Assembly (NCBI GenBank): GCA_030248135.1
Contig: JASANC010000914.1
Span: 1 to 64,000 of the forward strand
DNA: 64,000 nt
Source of the DNA: Theristus sp. LFF4_11
Lineage: Eukaryota > Nematoda > Chromadorea > Monhysterida > Xyalidae
Direction: 5' to 3'
Position numbers and translations under genes: made by a program. Below, piece after piece: positions 26,601-40,254 of the stretch. The first letter of the stretch is position 1, and each line of letters opens with the position of its first letter. Below the pieces are notes generated by a model. That model saw only the letters and a list, made by a program, of their open reading frames with translations, was not told where the DNA came from and made no database searches.

Positions 26601-29600
26601 ATATATATACATAACCATTTGTAATAATCCACTCGTTAACTGGCTGCTTTTGAATCGGGCATCCCGATTGGTCCTGCGAGCGGGACACAGCCAATCAGCG
26701 ACCCAGATTAACATTTTCAGTGTACAAGTTGCATGTTGTTGCTCGTTTGACTGTAACCGATTTTTATTAAACTCAAACGCTGCCAATCAGCAGCAGTTTG
26801 ACTAAACTCCATACCTGCAAAGCAGACATACTCAACGGCGGTACAGCCAATCGGCCCGATCCTCCATTGAAGCCATGGCCAAGCGGTGCCGAAGGGGACA
26901 GTGGACTGCTAACGTGCAGAAGCCGTCCATAGAGATTGCCTGCGGAACCACTGTGACACGTTCGCGTAAGATCAAGCGGTTTCTGGTTGTCACCATTCGC
27001 CTGATTGCTCAAGGCCAGTTGGCACTGTTCGAACATGAATCGGTGCATTTCGTTCAGTTGGTCGGCTTGGTGTTTTCGGTGTTTCAGCTGATTGAGAGCT
27101 CTCATCGTTTCACCGTTCGCATCGGGGTTCCCGCCAAATTCCATCATCTCAATATCATCCACATCAAAATAGTCTGTTAGCTCGTCGGGTATCAGTGGCA
27201 TGGGAACGCTAGAGCTTCGATCCGGGGTTTCTTCATTGAGCGGTTCCACCGATTCAGCTGTTGGAACGCTTGAAGGTCGTTCGACAGTGAGCACCCTTGC
27301 GATACGATGCGTGCTCTGTTTGTGCGCCTGCAAGGTTGCATCAATTTTCATAGAGTTTCTTTTGGTTTTGCTTTCCATTGTGGGTTTCATCCAGTTTTCA
27401 AACTTGAGTAAAGGAAGCAAGCCAAACGATCAACATGACCCTGAACCCCTCCACTTAGAACAAAATATGTGCGCAACCATGAGGATCAGTACCACACAGA
27501 TGTGTCTTACAGTAGCAAAAAGTATCGGCTCTTTTTAGCCAAAAAACACCCTTATCAACCAAAATGACACCAAAACGACGCACTGACCATCAACTGCTTC
27601 CTCCCGTTTACCCTCGTGTCGCATCGATCACAATGGAACGGTCTCATCATCTCGTGTTTCTCCATCAGATGCCAATCATACACCGCTTCACAATCGAAAA
27701 TCTGCGCTCGCAAATCGGAAATTGTTGTTTCGGTCGGATTTTCGATGGCATTCGATTCCACACAGTATCGGCACGCACGACTGCGCATCTTCATCAGTTT
27801 CTGCTGGTGTTTTACAGACGATGATGATGTTGCAGCGGATGATGTAGTGGATGATACGGTCTGATGGTGGTCTGGTTGCTTCGCTGACTGCTGCTGATTG
27901 GCTGGAGGCTCGTTGCTGTCGGGCGGTGAGAGCAGCAGAGACAACGCGGATTGCAGCTTCTGTTGGTTTTGGTTCATGTCGGTTGATGAGAGTAAGCGCG
28001 AGTTTGCCGATGTACCATCAGCGTTCGTTGATTGTGTTGATGTGGTGGTGCCGGTGTTCACTTGCTTGTAGAGCCGCTCGATTAGCTGCAGCTGGACGAG
28101 CTGGAAATGTTGACGCTGATTGGATTTTATCAGTGATTTTTAAAAATTTGAAAGCATAAGTTGATGTGGTTGATTGGCTGCAGTACACCAACTACGTTGA
28201 TTGGTCTTAATTGATTGGTTGATTGAATGCCATAATTCAGCTTGCTTTGGTACATAGATCTTGTGGCCGAAGATAAACTGAGCTGCGTGCCAGACCAGCT
28301 TGCAACACTTTTGGAATGAATCAGCATATTACCAATTCCCAGATTTTCAAGAACAAGGATATGTGTTTCCCATCTTGAATCTTGAACAAATCTTGAAAAT
28401 ATCATTGCACATTTTAAGTGTTGAGCGACCCATTAATCGACCCAATCCAAAAGACCTCTGAAAGCAACTCCAGAACGGCGTACAATTGATGTTTGAAGAT
28501 TACGGTAGCCATTGAGGATCTTTCGAGGAAAATGAAAGAATAAAGTGACAAGAAACGGCCTTTTATTTTCTGAGTACCTATTTATGCTTATTGAAATAGA
28601 GGGTTCTATCAAGCTGTTATTACATGCGCATCAACTCGTCACTTTCTGCTGTGCAATTTAAGCACAATTTTTCTAAAATGCATGCATATTAGCTTTTCAT
28701 CAAAGTGTGTATCTTCATTTGTGCATTCAAAACTTTCCTTTCACGAGAACACAACACTGAAAGATCAATTTATATTTATGGATACAGAGAAACAATAATT
28801 TATTCCTCAAGCCTCTTCCTTACTAGCCAAAATGGTGCTAAATAAGTGATCGTTTTCTATCGTTTCTAAGGCAAATTTATTTTCTCTTGATGTGTTGACA
28901 TGGGATGATTATTGTGTTGAATAACAAAAAATGCTTTGGGTCAATGTGAGAATCAAAAAGTTTTCTATGTTTTTGTTAACAAATACAAAATGATCCACTG
29001 TCATAAAGTGACAGTTCTGCTTTATGTTTTTCTCAATGTACTTTCCAACATCCAACCTATCATCATTTTAAAAATTCGCCTCTGTTTTTTAACACCACAC
29101 TTTTTGGACAAAACACAACAACCGCATCTCCAACATTGCATGCAGGTAAGAGATATCAGGTATTTTTGAAATGTTTTGATAAATATCCATTTTCAAAACT
29201 AGTGTTTTTCGTGATATGATATCTATGATGTTTGGGAAATTATAATGAATCAAAAACGATAACAAAGACATACGCTGCTTCAAATATTAGAATGATTACT
29301 ACCTTAGCATGAAAGTGACCTTGTCTGAATGCGTTTTTTATTCGTAATTTCAAAAAAAAATTTACTACGACACACGTGATCTGTTTTTTCTTGGTGAAAA
29401 AAGCTTTCAAAACTCTAGTTTATTGTCGGCACTTTTCAAAAAGCGCGCAAATTATTGCGTTTGACAAATCAGAAATTATCGTCCGTAAATTGGCGCATAT
29501 GCGTGATTCATGTGTCAGGCGCAAGTATACTATTTTTTAAATAAAAAGTGCTATAATTTTGTATTTTTCATATTTTTGGGCATATGAGTACATTTGTGGA

Positions 29601-32600
29601 AAGGTGGTGGAGTAACTTGTGGAAATGGCTTGTGGAAAAACCGCACAGTTGAAAACTAAACGCGCTGTTTCGCGCCCGAACGTTGTCCGCATACGATTAT
29701 TTTTTTGTTATTTTGGTGATTATTTTTGTCTTTAATTTAGTTGTTATCTTTCTTATTAAACGTGTCCCAATACGCATTTGCACTCACAGCTATGTAGGTA
29801 AAACGTTCCACGGCTGCGCGCGCGGCAACAAAGGTGAACGTGTATCTGACGGTAGAAAATGAAAAACAAAACTGATCAGAATTTTGTTTCACAAATAAAG
29901 GTCTTTGAATTCATATTCGCACTACATACGTTCGGGCGCAAAACAGCGCGTTCATTCAGATTCCAAAGATCCATTAAACATTACTCCCGTCCTTTGCACA
30001 AAAAGATAACGCACAAATCTGCCGTCAGATCACACGTTCGGTTGCGCTGACTTCAAATTGCCGCGCAGTCATGCAACATTTTACCTAGCGTGCGTGCAAA
30101 CACATGTTGCAACGCGTTCAATAAGAAAGATAATAGATGGAAACGTACTAGATAGAAAAACAAAAAAGGCAAATGGTGGAAAACGTTTTTGAAGAGTCGC
30201 TGCTTGACTGCAGCGCGATGGATTTGTAATAACTTGCAGTTGATCGGTTTATAGCTTCCTTTCAAGCTTTACCTACTTACTACTAATGAGGTCAAGTGCG
30301 TTATATAGTCAGCATTTAACTTTAACACGAGCTTCAAAGAAAGATCAATTTTGTTCCAAAAATCAATAAAAAAGTGTGCCACGCAAAACAATTACAACGG
30401 ACCCGTTTGCACACACTTTACCTGCTGTTCCTGTAAACTGTGAAGTGCCGTTTGCAGTTTGTCCACATCGTTTCCTCCGTTTGACATCCGTGACAAATGC
30501 TCAAGCAGCGCCGAAGACGTCTTCAAATTCATAACATCACTCGCTTTGCAGTTTTTATTCGTCAAATCGACCGCTTTCAAAAGTTCCGTGTTGTCATTTG
30601 AATTGACGCCAGTTTTGACGACAACGTCATTTTTTGTTGCTTCGTCAGTTGACGAAGTGTTGTCATTTAATTCGGATAATGACGTTTCATGATTTGATGA
30701 TGATGACGATGAAGATGATTTATTGGAATTGGTGGGCGTCATTGGCTGATGGTGCCGCTGATCGTCGATGCTAATTGGCTGGTTTGAAAGGTCGTTGATG
30801 TTGATTGGTTGGTTTGAATGGTCATCGTCTTTGCGCGCTTCGTGGCGACTGCTGTTGTTGCTATCAGCGACCATGGCTTCCTACGATTGTGCATAAAAGA
30901 CGAATAATCAACAACATTTCACGCTGAAAAAGATGCTAAAAGTGACACCAAACGGTGAGTCTAATGCTCAGAGACGTTCAGATTTCATTTTTTTTAAATT
31001 AAATTTCAAAAGCTGTATGTTTACTATGTTTTTGTGCGCTTGTAGCTTGGTGTCTTTTGAAGCGTCCCGCACCCTGAACCCGACTCGGGTTTGGTGTCGA
31101 TTATAAAATGCCGTGCCCTGTCTGTAAGACCGCAACCTTCACAACAAACACAGCGATTGCTTCTTGTTGTGAAAGTGTCGCTCACCGCGTCAATCTCCAC
31201 CTTGCACTGTTGCTTGTGCGTGAGAAATTCCTCCACTGCGTGGAACCGTGAACCGCAGCGGCCGCAAAGATGTCGGTCTTCCGTCGGAGTATCTGGAAAA
31301 GTTATTTCTTTGTTTAAAAGTTGCATTTTATGGCATACTGTACATTGGAACGAGATTATTGCAAATTCGGGCGAAATTTGGACTTTGGACCACAGAAGAG
31401 TGTTTAGCTTATGAATTTTTATCGCTTCATCCTGTCAACCCGAAACCGCGTGCAAAAGTAAAGCAACCCAATACAGTATCCATCTTAGTTTTTTTGGCAA
31501 AATAAGCAAAGCAACATACAGACAAAATTGGAGATTTCGGCAGAAAACATTGGAACATACTTACATTGTAAGGCACTCACAAAACCACACGCAAGACCAC
31601 TCAAAAATCAATCGGCGCTAAATTGCTAATCTTATAGCGGAAGCTTTGTGGTCATTGTGTGATAATATTGCAAATATAATATCTATTCAAACAGCAAACA
31701 ACAAAAGTTCTCTGAAATTGTTGCAACCTTTACGCAAACAACGTTTTTTGTCTTTTTAGCAAAAAAGCGCGTTTTTCCTGTTTGTTTGGGCTTTTCAGCA
31801 AAACTAACGGCGCTACATTACTGTACCAGTGTGTGTGTAATTTTAAAATATATCATTTTTGCATTTTTTCATCCAAAAAATATGCAACCTGTACAGACAA
31901 ACAATAATTTGAGATGAGTTGCATTGTATACAATTGCGATTATTGTGTGCTAAGTTCGGTGTTTTCAAAAATAAAAAAACGGGGAACGCACAATTTCTTA
32001 ATTAAACAATTCAAACATTGATTGCTGATTGGCTGGTGCATTATAGTGTGACTAATCAGCGCACCACAATTCCAACTGTGACCAATAACCGCTAAAAAAA
32101 CCTTTGAACTATGTTTTCATTTTTGAAACTCATAACATTTTTCAGTGCTGTGGGTTTTCAGTTCAAGTAGCTCATTATTTTGGTTAAACAGGAAAAAAAT
32201 ATACAAAAATCAGTTCTGTCAATATTTACGCGCAAATATTGTCGACGAAAAAAATGTGGAGTAGCTGCTGATTTTAAAACGACTACCCATTTTATGATGT
32301 GGCCAATGCGGAAAACCGTTTCGCTTCATAATGCTTCACAAACAACATTCGGATTATGATTGCATCATTCAGATATTCTTTATTACTAACTTGAAAGCTT
32401 GCATGAACTTGTGAGCAGTAGACGCAGAAGTTCAAAATCGAAAAAGTAAAATTTGGTTACTGTGACTGTTAGCAAAAAGAATAGAAAGTAAAAGAAACTC
32501 TCTTTCAACCAAACGCAGCTTCAAGACGAAATTCCATTCGCTTGAGTAAGTTCGCACAGTTCGCAAAGCTTCGTCGATAAAATGCAAACCCGAATGAAAA

Positions 32601-35600
32601 CAAAAACCAACACAACGACTGTCTTGTTGTCCACTTTTTTCAGCTTGGCAATTACCGTGCGTGTGCGTCATAGAACAAATACTCATAATCTCGATCAAGG
32701 CCACTAATAAGTTGAATCTGATCGCAAACAATAACAAATTTTTTTTATTTAGCTATTATTAATAAACACAATAAACAGATGAAATACGATGCGATGTCTT
32801 TTGTGCTTGAAAGGTCGCAACTTTTTACATAGAAACAGCGCACGTGTACAGTGGCGTACTGTTTGGATATCGAGTTACAAACTAAACTACTTTAACCTCC
32901 ATACCATATGTGGATAAGGTAAGCTACTTTAAAGCAAACGAACCGCTTCGGTTCATTGAATATTATTGTTTGATTGGTCATACTTGTGATATTGTTGAGC
33001 TTATTTTTATTTAAAAGAATATTGAATAAACAAGCCATCCCCAACACACATCGCTCTTGAACCAAATTTGAGAGTAGTCTTTTGAAAGTTCACGTTATTA
33101 TTGGGATCATTCTGAGCTACCTAATATTCCATTTATCACGCTGAACACGAATCTGGCCTCAGCGCTCAACCGATTTGGCCAGTTTTGTTTTATCTGGCCA
33201 TATTTGGTTTTTTGCTGTTTCATGAAGTCGAGATAGCATCAGTTATTTTGCGCTGAAAGAAAACCATTCATCCAATTCATTACGCTGAACACAAAATCTG
33301 AGCTACTTTTTGGTTAATTCGGCCATTTCGGGTTTTTTTTCTTCTGGTTGTTTGGTGTAAACTCTGCTTCAATCCACCCCCAGGTAAAATAAGAAGTTCA
33401 GCCGCTTTTAAATAAAATGCTGCAGCAGTATCAGCCAAATAGGTTTTCATTGTAAGTTTGGCCATCAGTGCTTTTTTCAAAGGTTTTTTGTTCCCCCTCT
33501 GTTTTTTCGGCGCAGAAGTTTCAAAAATAAACAGCCAAAACACACTCTATCATTAATGGGTCTGAAAAACCTTCAACAGTTTCAAGCGCCATAATACTAA
33601 AAGTTGAACTTTTTCAGTCTTAAAAAATAGCATTATCCTCCTTGAAAAAATCAAAGTATTCCCATTTTGACGCCAGTTTGTTTCATTTTCATAATGCCTC
33701 ATAAACGAAAACAGCACATTATTTTTACTTTTTTTCTTTCAAAATTTTTAGCGCAAACACACACACACATGGTAGCAGTTAATAATGAAATTTTTCGTGA
33801 AGCAACAAAAGTGGGGGCCATTATGCACCAGCCAGCGGCATCCCCGACAAGTTGCGCAGCCAAAAGCAAACGTGTTCTGCCTCCTGGAAATAATCTACGC
33901 GTTTTTATTGGCTTTTTGCGCAGATGAAATTTTGCAACTCGCAGCACATTTTCTTTCAGAAGTGGACCGACCGCTCACACTTCTGCACAATGCACGAACC
34001 ATCATAATCTCCGCTATGGTCAAAGTTACAGTGTATATTTCGGTTTTCAGGTTTTAAAAGCACTTTTGCGATTCGTCCGAAAAAGATTATATTATTTTTA
34101 TTGGCGCGCTTTTTGCGACCGTGTCTTGTGACCCCACATCACATATATGTTTTTGAAAACTTGAAAAACAAAAGACAGATTTTGCTGTAATGCATTTTAC
34201 GTTTTAAAATGTCGGTTTTTTGCCTTTTGCACATAATAAAGTTTCTAAAATATGCGGGATTATTGTCCCATTACCAGATGTGCGTAACAGAAATAATAAT
34301 ATGATTTATAAAAAAACATGTTTAGTCAAAAATGGTACGATAAGGCGAAAAAGATTACCGACCATCTGGTTTGCATTTAGTTCGTGTGGTTTCACAGAAT
34401 GCAGAACTGGGAAAAAGCTACTGTAAAAGAAATTCTTTTTGGTTATTTGACGAAAAAATTGTTGCATTACAGAATTATTAGCTTTTTACGGGTGTCCCTG
34501 AACGAAAATACGCTTTTTAGAAAAAAACACGGACTTCAACGAGCACAATAGGAAAACTTGTTTGCGATTAAGTTTTGTTCAGACCACAATAGAGAATTTT
34601 TCATCCCAAATAAAATTTTATAGCTGTTTTTTACATCAGAGTAGACAAACATTTTTGGTTTTTAATCAGAATATTTGTATGCATGTTGCTACTTTTTGTG
34701 CAGCTTCTGTTCTAGAGGCCGACTGAAAAGCTTTTTTGCAGATTTTTGTTTGAACAAGATCTTAGAAGTGTGCCGCACCTTATGCAGATGAGTAAAAATA
34801 CCATGGACGAAAAAATCAAAACATGAACCTTTTGAGCAAAAACCAAAAACCCCAGTTTTAGTCGAATTGCATAGATTGCAGCCTCTTGTTGTTGTTAGAC
34901 TAACATTTTTTTCTGAAAATTTTAAATTCATTTGTACAACGCTAGGCAATAGGCACTGTATGATACTTGAATATGCAATAGAAAATTGCATAAGCAATTT
35001 TTTCTGGCGCCCCGGCTTGCAGTCATTTACAAATTAAAATACGGTGTTTCTGACATACTTTCATGTGTGTTGTTTTATAAATCAAAACTTTGAGCAAATA
35101 GTATATGTAACTTTATGTTGAAAATGCAGTCTACAAATTGCATATAAATTCTTTCGAGTAACATTTCAAAAACCATTAAATTGCACATTGGATGTGAAAA
35201 CTGATTTTTTTGCTTATTCATTCTATTTTGCATTTATGGAGCGCCAAATAACCGCATGTTCCCTTTTTAGAGCGAAAATTTTTACCGGAAAAAATATTCC
35301 AACAGCAGCGTTTTCCCAAGCACTTTACATACTGCAGTCTATATGATTTTCAATATTAGTATTCAGTGGTTAAAGTTTTTATTTTGCGATACCATGCTGC
35401 AAATTTTATTCATACACTAACTTTTCCAAACATAACTGTGTTTTTTATGGTATACAGATACCGGTAGAGTTTTTTTGATCTTTCAATATTCATTTTTGAA
35501 CAATAATATTCACCAGACAATGTGTCGGCAAAAAAACGAACAGCTCCATGTACGCTAAAAAACAGACAAAAAGTCTTGTGTTTCGGACCCGAGAACAAAA

Positions 35601-38600
35601 ATAAAAACGTGATTTGGAAAAACCAGGTTTAAAAAACACTCGTACAATGAAGAGAATCGGGGTCCCTCGAGTGTCTTATTACCGCTGCATATCCATGTAA
35701 CCGAAACAGATAACGACGGCGACAATTCTAAAAACGCTCATAATAATCAAAAGCTGTGTGTCCGAGCGAAAAATGCGGTAATATAAACTTGAAATATGGC
35801 GTTTTGTTTGTGTCAAATTGGGCAGCATGACAATGAGAAATGGTGTGTTGCGTGTTCCAAGAGTCAAAACGCAAAATCTTACAAATCTTACACACTGATT
35901 GGCTGCATCATGCTTGTGCAACCAACCAGCGTTAGCTTGTTCAACCCCATCCAATCAGCTGTGGTGCAAGCGTGTGTTCATAACCTCCATTAATTTCAAT
36001 GGATTTTGCTGTTTTTGTCCTTTCATGTTTCAAAAGACCATCATTCACCGGCAGTTCCATATGCGGACCCGTTTTCTGACAGCCCTCATGTGACTTATAA
36101 AAGTAGTGTGCAGAAACGCACATATTTCACCGTATGCGATGCATATTCCTTTTCTCGAACATGTCATATTACGTCGTATGTATCGTTTTCTTGTGTGTAA
36201 CAAGTTTAAAAATCTCAAAGCTGAACAACGTTGAATGGCTGTGGTCTGAATACCAACGCATGTTTGTTACACCAGCTACAATAGATATAGCCAATGAACG
36301 TTGTACAAAGAGATGAAGTTTATTTTTAAAAAGAATTGCATGTGTTTTTTCTTTTCAAAGATGATATGGCACATATGAAACGTTTTGACATAAATGTACT
36401 TACATGGTTACTGTATCATGTCGCTTCTTTTTTCATCCCGTATTCACAACACAATCTTTGAAAAAGCGTATCTATGCAATAAATTATGGACTTTCCGGAC
36501 TGAAAATACGCGAAAAACCCGCAAAAATACGTTTTTAGCTGTATAAGCGATAATCCCGCGGTTAAAAAAAACCAGAGAGAGATGAGGTTTTTCAATATGT
36601 CGGAAAAAGTATTTTTTCGCGCTTTCAGCCGATTTTATGGTGGATTTTAACGACATTCTCGCAGATAGTGCATATATGGAATCCAATATTCTTTTATTAT
36701 ATTTCCTTAAAGTGCATTATAGCAATAATCATCATTACACCCACATACATATCAGTCGCACATATGCGTGGTCACACGGTAAACCGGAACATGCAAAAGT
36801 GTATGTGGGAGCTGACACGCTGATTGGCTGCTTCATGCTTGCACAACCAATGAAATGCGGCATGATTCAAATTGCCAGTAACTCAGCGTACAGAACAAAC
36901 ATACATGGTATATGTACACATGTATAACCGCATTTATTTATAATTATTCTCAAAACCATATTACCATTATATGCGCACGGATTTCGCAAGTCATAATCGG
37001 TTTTATGGCAAATGAAAATTTTGCGCGCCGAATACGCTTCGCACATGAATGCGGTGCTCTTTCCAATCATTATACGCGTGCGCGCCGCCGTTTGCATATG
37101 TGACGCAAACAACCGTGTTTTATGTACATACGCATATATGTGTATGTACTCCTATACGCTCATAATTCCGTTTTCTGACGCCTTATACGGTCATAAACGT
37201 CCCCACATAATATCGCATATACATACACTTCCATATTGTGCACATTAAACATAGATTCCACAGATACTGCGGGTTCTTTTGCGGGTTCTGATTCGGTATA
37301 TTGGTTTGCAGCGCATGTGTCGCATTTGTATTTATTTACATTTTATGTACATAATCGGTCACGACGCAACTTTGACGATGTTCTCTTTTTCGCATATTGG
37401 CGCTTACGTACTCTTTCAAACATAAAGGAAATCTCATCTCATATGTACATTATACGGAACTCGCGCGACAAAATTTCATGTTTCCCATGCGATTTTTCGA
37501 AACAACGCTACATGCGGGTACAGTTTACGGTTTGGTCGTTTTGGAAATGTAGCAGAATGAGAAAGGACCATATTCTATTTTTGTGCAAAAGAAGCAAAGT
37601 AGTGTTGAATGAAGGTGTGGAAAAGATGCACAGATGAAAACTGAACGCGTCCAATCGTAGTCCGAACATGTTTTGTCTTTCATTTTCTATGATTGGTTTA
37701 ATCAGAAAGATAATATTATAAGGGTCATATTGTCGCACTCCGCACACTTAAAGAGGGATGTCGCGTGTTGAAGCTATTAATACATTAACAAACAGTTATA
37801 AACAGACAGAACTGCATACCATCTTGCTTACGTGGTGATGAAAACTTTTAACCTGGCAACCAAACAATCGCACAGCCAATAGCGCACCACATTTCACATT
37901 CAGTTGTGGAACAACGGATAAATTGATTTAACGGGTCAACAATACTCGAAAGTGCTGATAAAAAGTTCTCACATTTTATTTTCATCTTATTTTGGACACG
38001 AAGATCTTCTGTATGGTTTTCATGGTGAATGTTGCTCTGAGCTTTATTCATTCATTTCAGTAGTTTGTTTTTGACGGATATGTAGGCGGGATTACTATAA
38101 ATATAACGACGCTATACGATCAGGATCAAATTCAATGAATGAAAGCAAACAAGTTAAGCAATCAGTTTCCCCAGAATGAAACTTCTACAAGTATCTATTC
38201 AGCTCCACTGATGATTGCAAGCCTTATTCATATGTGTCCATGTGATGTTTCTGAATGGATAGAAATTTACCGTAAACCGCGCTGAGCCAAACTTCCCCTG
38301 CGATCGAGAGTCTACATGATACTGTATGAAAATCATTCAAACTTTTCTGGCCAACAAGCAGCAAATCAAATCTAACCACACAGCAAAGACGAATATATGT
38401 AATCTGATTTAACAACAGTTGTTAATGTACATTTACATACACAAAGGCCATTATGTAGTTGTTCAACTTAAATCTAACAAAAGTTTTGCCTTCAGTTTTC
38501 CTATCCACGCTGGCGTGTGTGTACCGCCGCCTCTAATCAAGCAAAGATTTGCACAAGAAATTTAAAATCAGAAAAGTATATCGCATATACAAGACCATCG

Positions 38601-40150
38601 CTACGTGTATGCATGAAAATCATTACGAATTAAATTCTACATCCGCTTGCTAGTTCGTGATTTTGGGTTCTATAGGTTTGGAACCATAATTTAATAAAAA
38701 TTTTTCGGCCTTGGATATGTACAAAGCCCGCACATGCCCACTGAGTGGGTGGTAGGTTGGTCAGTCTAATGAACCAAACTATAAAATCGCAGATGTGTAT
38801 GTATTTTTGGTAATTTTGTTAAGAATCTTTGTTATACGACACTGATTGTGCAGCTAAAGTCAATGAACATGAGAACAGTGCGCTTTGAGAACGTTTAAAG
38901 AAGTTTGGCAACGTGGAAGTATGGTTTCAAAAACTGCAGAATAAAAGCTGATTGGTTACATCTTTATTGTATTTCGAAGTATTTCGATGGACTGACTAGT
39001 GACTAGTATGTACATTCATATTTCGAAGCAACCAGTCAACGAGCTGAATAGACGTCACATGACCTAATTTTCAGCAATCTAACAATCGTTGAATTGTGTT
39101 ACCGCTGCAAAATACAGCAGTGGTTCACAGAAATTTAATAAAAATCTTTTTTCTGTTTTCCTTATTTTGATTCTAATTGAATTGCCAAAGCATCACCAAT
39201 AAATAAATCAAAGAAAGCAGAACCAGACCATTTAAAAATTCGCCAATATATAGCGCTCCCCCTTTAGACCCTTCACCTAATGACATTTTTATGTTTTTAA
39301 AATAAAACTTGGCTGGAAAAGCTTTATATTCGTTGATTACTCTACCCAATCTTACAAAACTCGTTTTAGAATGCCGTTAAAAATGTCCACCAAGATAGAC
39401 AATGAAATCAACAAGAAAAATAAATGCGAAAGAAAGAAACGCCAATGAAGATGACAAATATAGTCATAAAAGATGGCGAGAATTTTTGATCGAATTACGT
39501 TTTTTTTTAAATTATTATGTTGACTGGTTTTTCTTAAGTCGCGCCGCGAAATATACGTACAAATTATGATGTAAACGAGAAACGTCACACATTATTGAAA
39601 CTGATTGAATATTCAGAGCGTCCGTTTTTTAAAGCACAGAAACACAGAGATTTAAAAAAAACCGACCATATGTTCATATAACGTCGTTGTAAAACACAAC
39701 TGAGCAATTTTGAGACCGAGTACAAAAAAAATTGTGAAAAAATGTTTTTTGATAAGTTTTAAACTAAAAACACAGTCAAGCAAAACAAAATAACCAAGAT
39801 ATAACATAAAAACTCATCGATAACTAAAACAGCCAAAACAAAAACAAAACCACACGCTTACCGTGCTCTTCTAACATGCTCCCAGACGTATTCTGCACAG
39901 CCGAAGTCAACTGCTGAGCTTCACCACAATTCAATAAGTTATTTTTCCCCAAATTCTTGCAATTGTCGTCCACTGATAAGGCCACCGCCGACTTTGCCTC
40001 ATTCGCTAGTCGTTGCGGTTTCGATTGTTTCCTTCGTGAACTGTTATTATTGTTGTTGTTGCTGTTGTTGTTATTGTTGTTGAGTGTTGTGCCCGGTGAC
40101 GTTGGGGCACTAGCGTTGCCCAGGGACGGCGAGTCGCATGTGTGCGACCC

Positions 40151-40215
<65 letters not shown>

Positions 40216-40217
40216 GC

Positions 40218-40254
<37 letters not shown>

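Larger units (their letters stand above)
31293..39861 (-). other. Spalt intron 1 (8.6 kb)
   Basis: It is bounded by a GTAAGC donor at 39861 and a TTTCCAG acceptor at 31293, joined with phase 1 continuity (EEHG to DTPTED). It contains three CCAAT-type palindromes (32024, 35893, 36817) and no supportable exon. A long first intron of a developmental regulator is a natural place for enhancers, but I see no specific site. Confidence 0.65.

Noticed and set aside
32432..32737. 101-residue minus frame with signal-like start
   Set aside because: It begins at TTG, not ATG, lies inside spalt intron 1 and has no splice context.
37236..37637. 133-residue + frame
   Set aside because: Begins at a non-ATG codon in AT-rich intron sequence; no domain and overlapped by an opposite frame.
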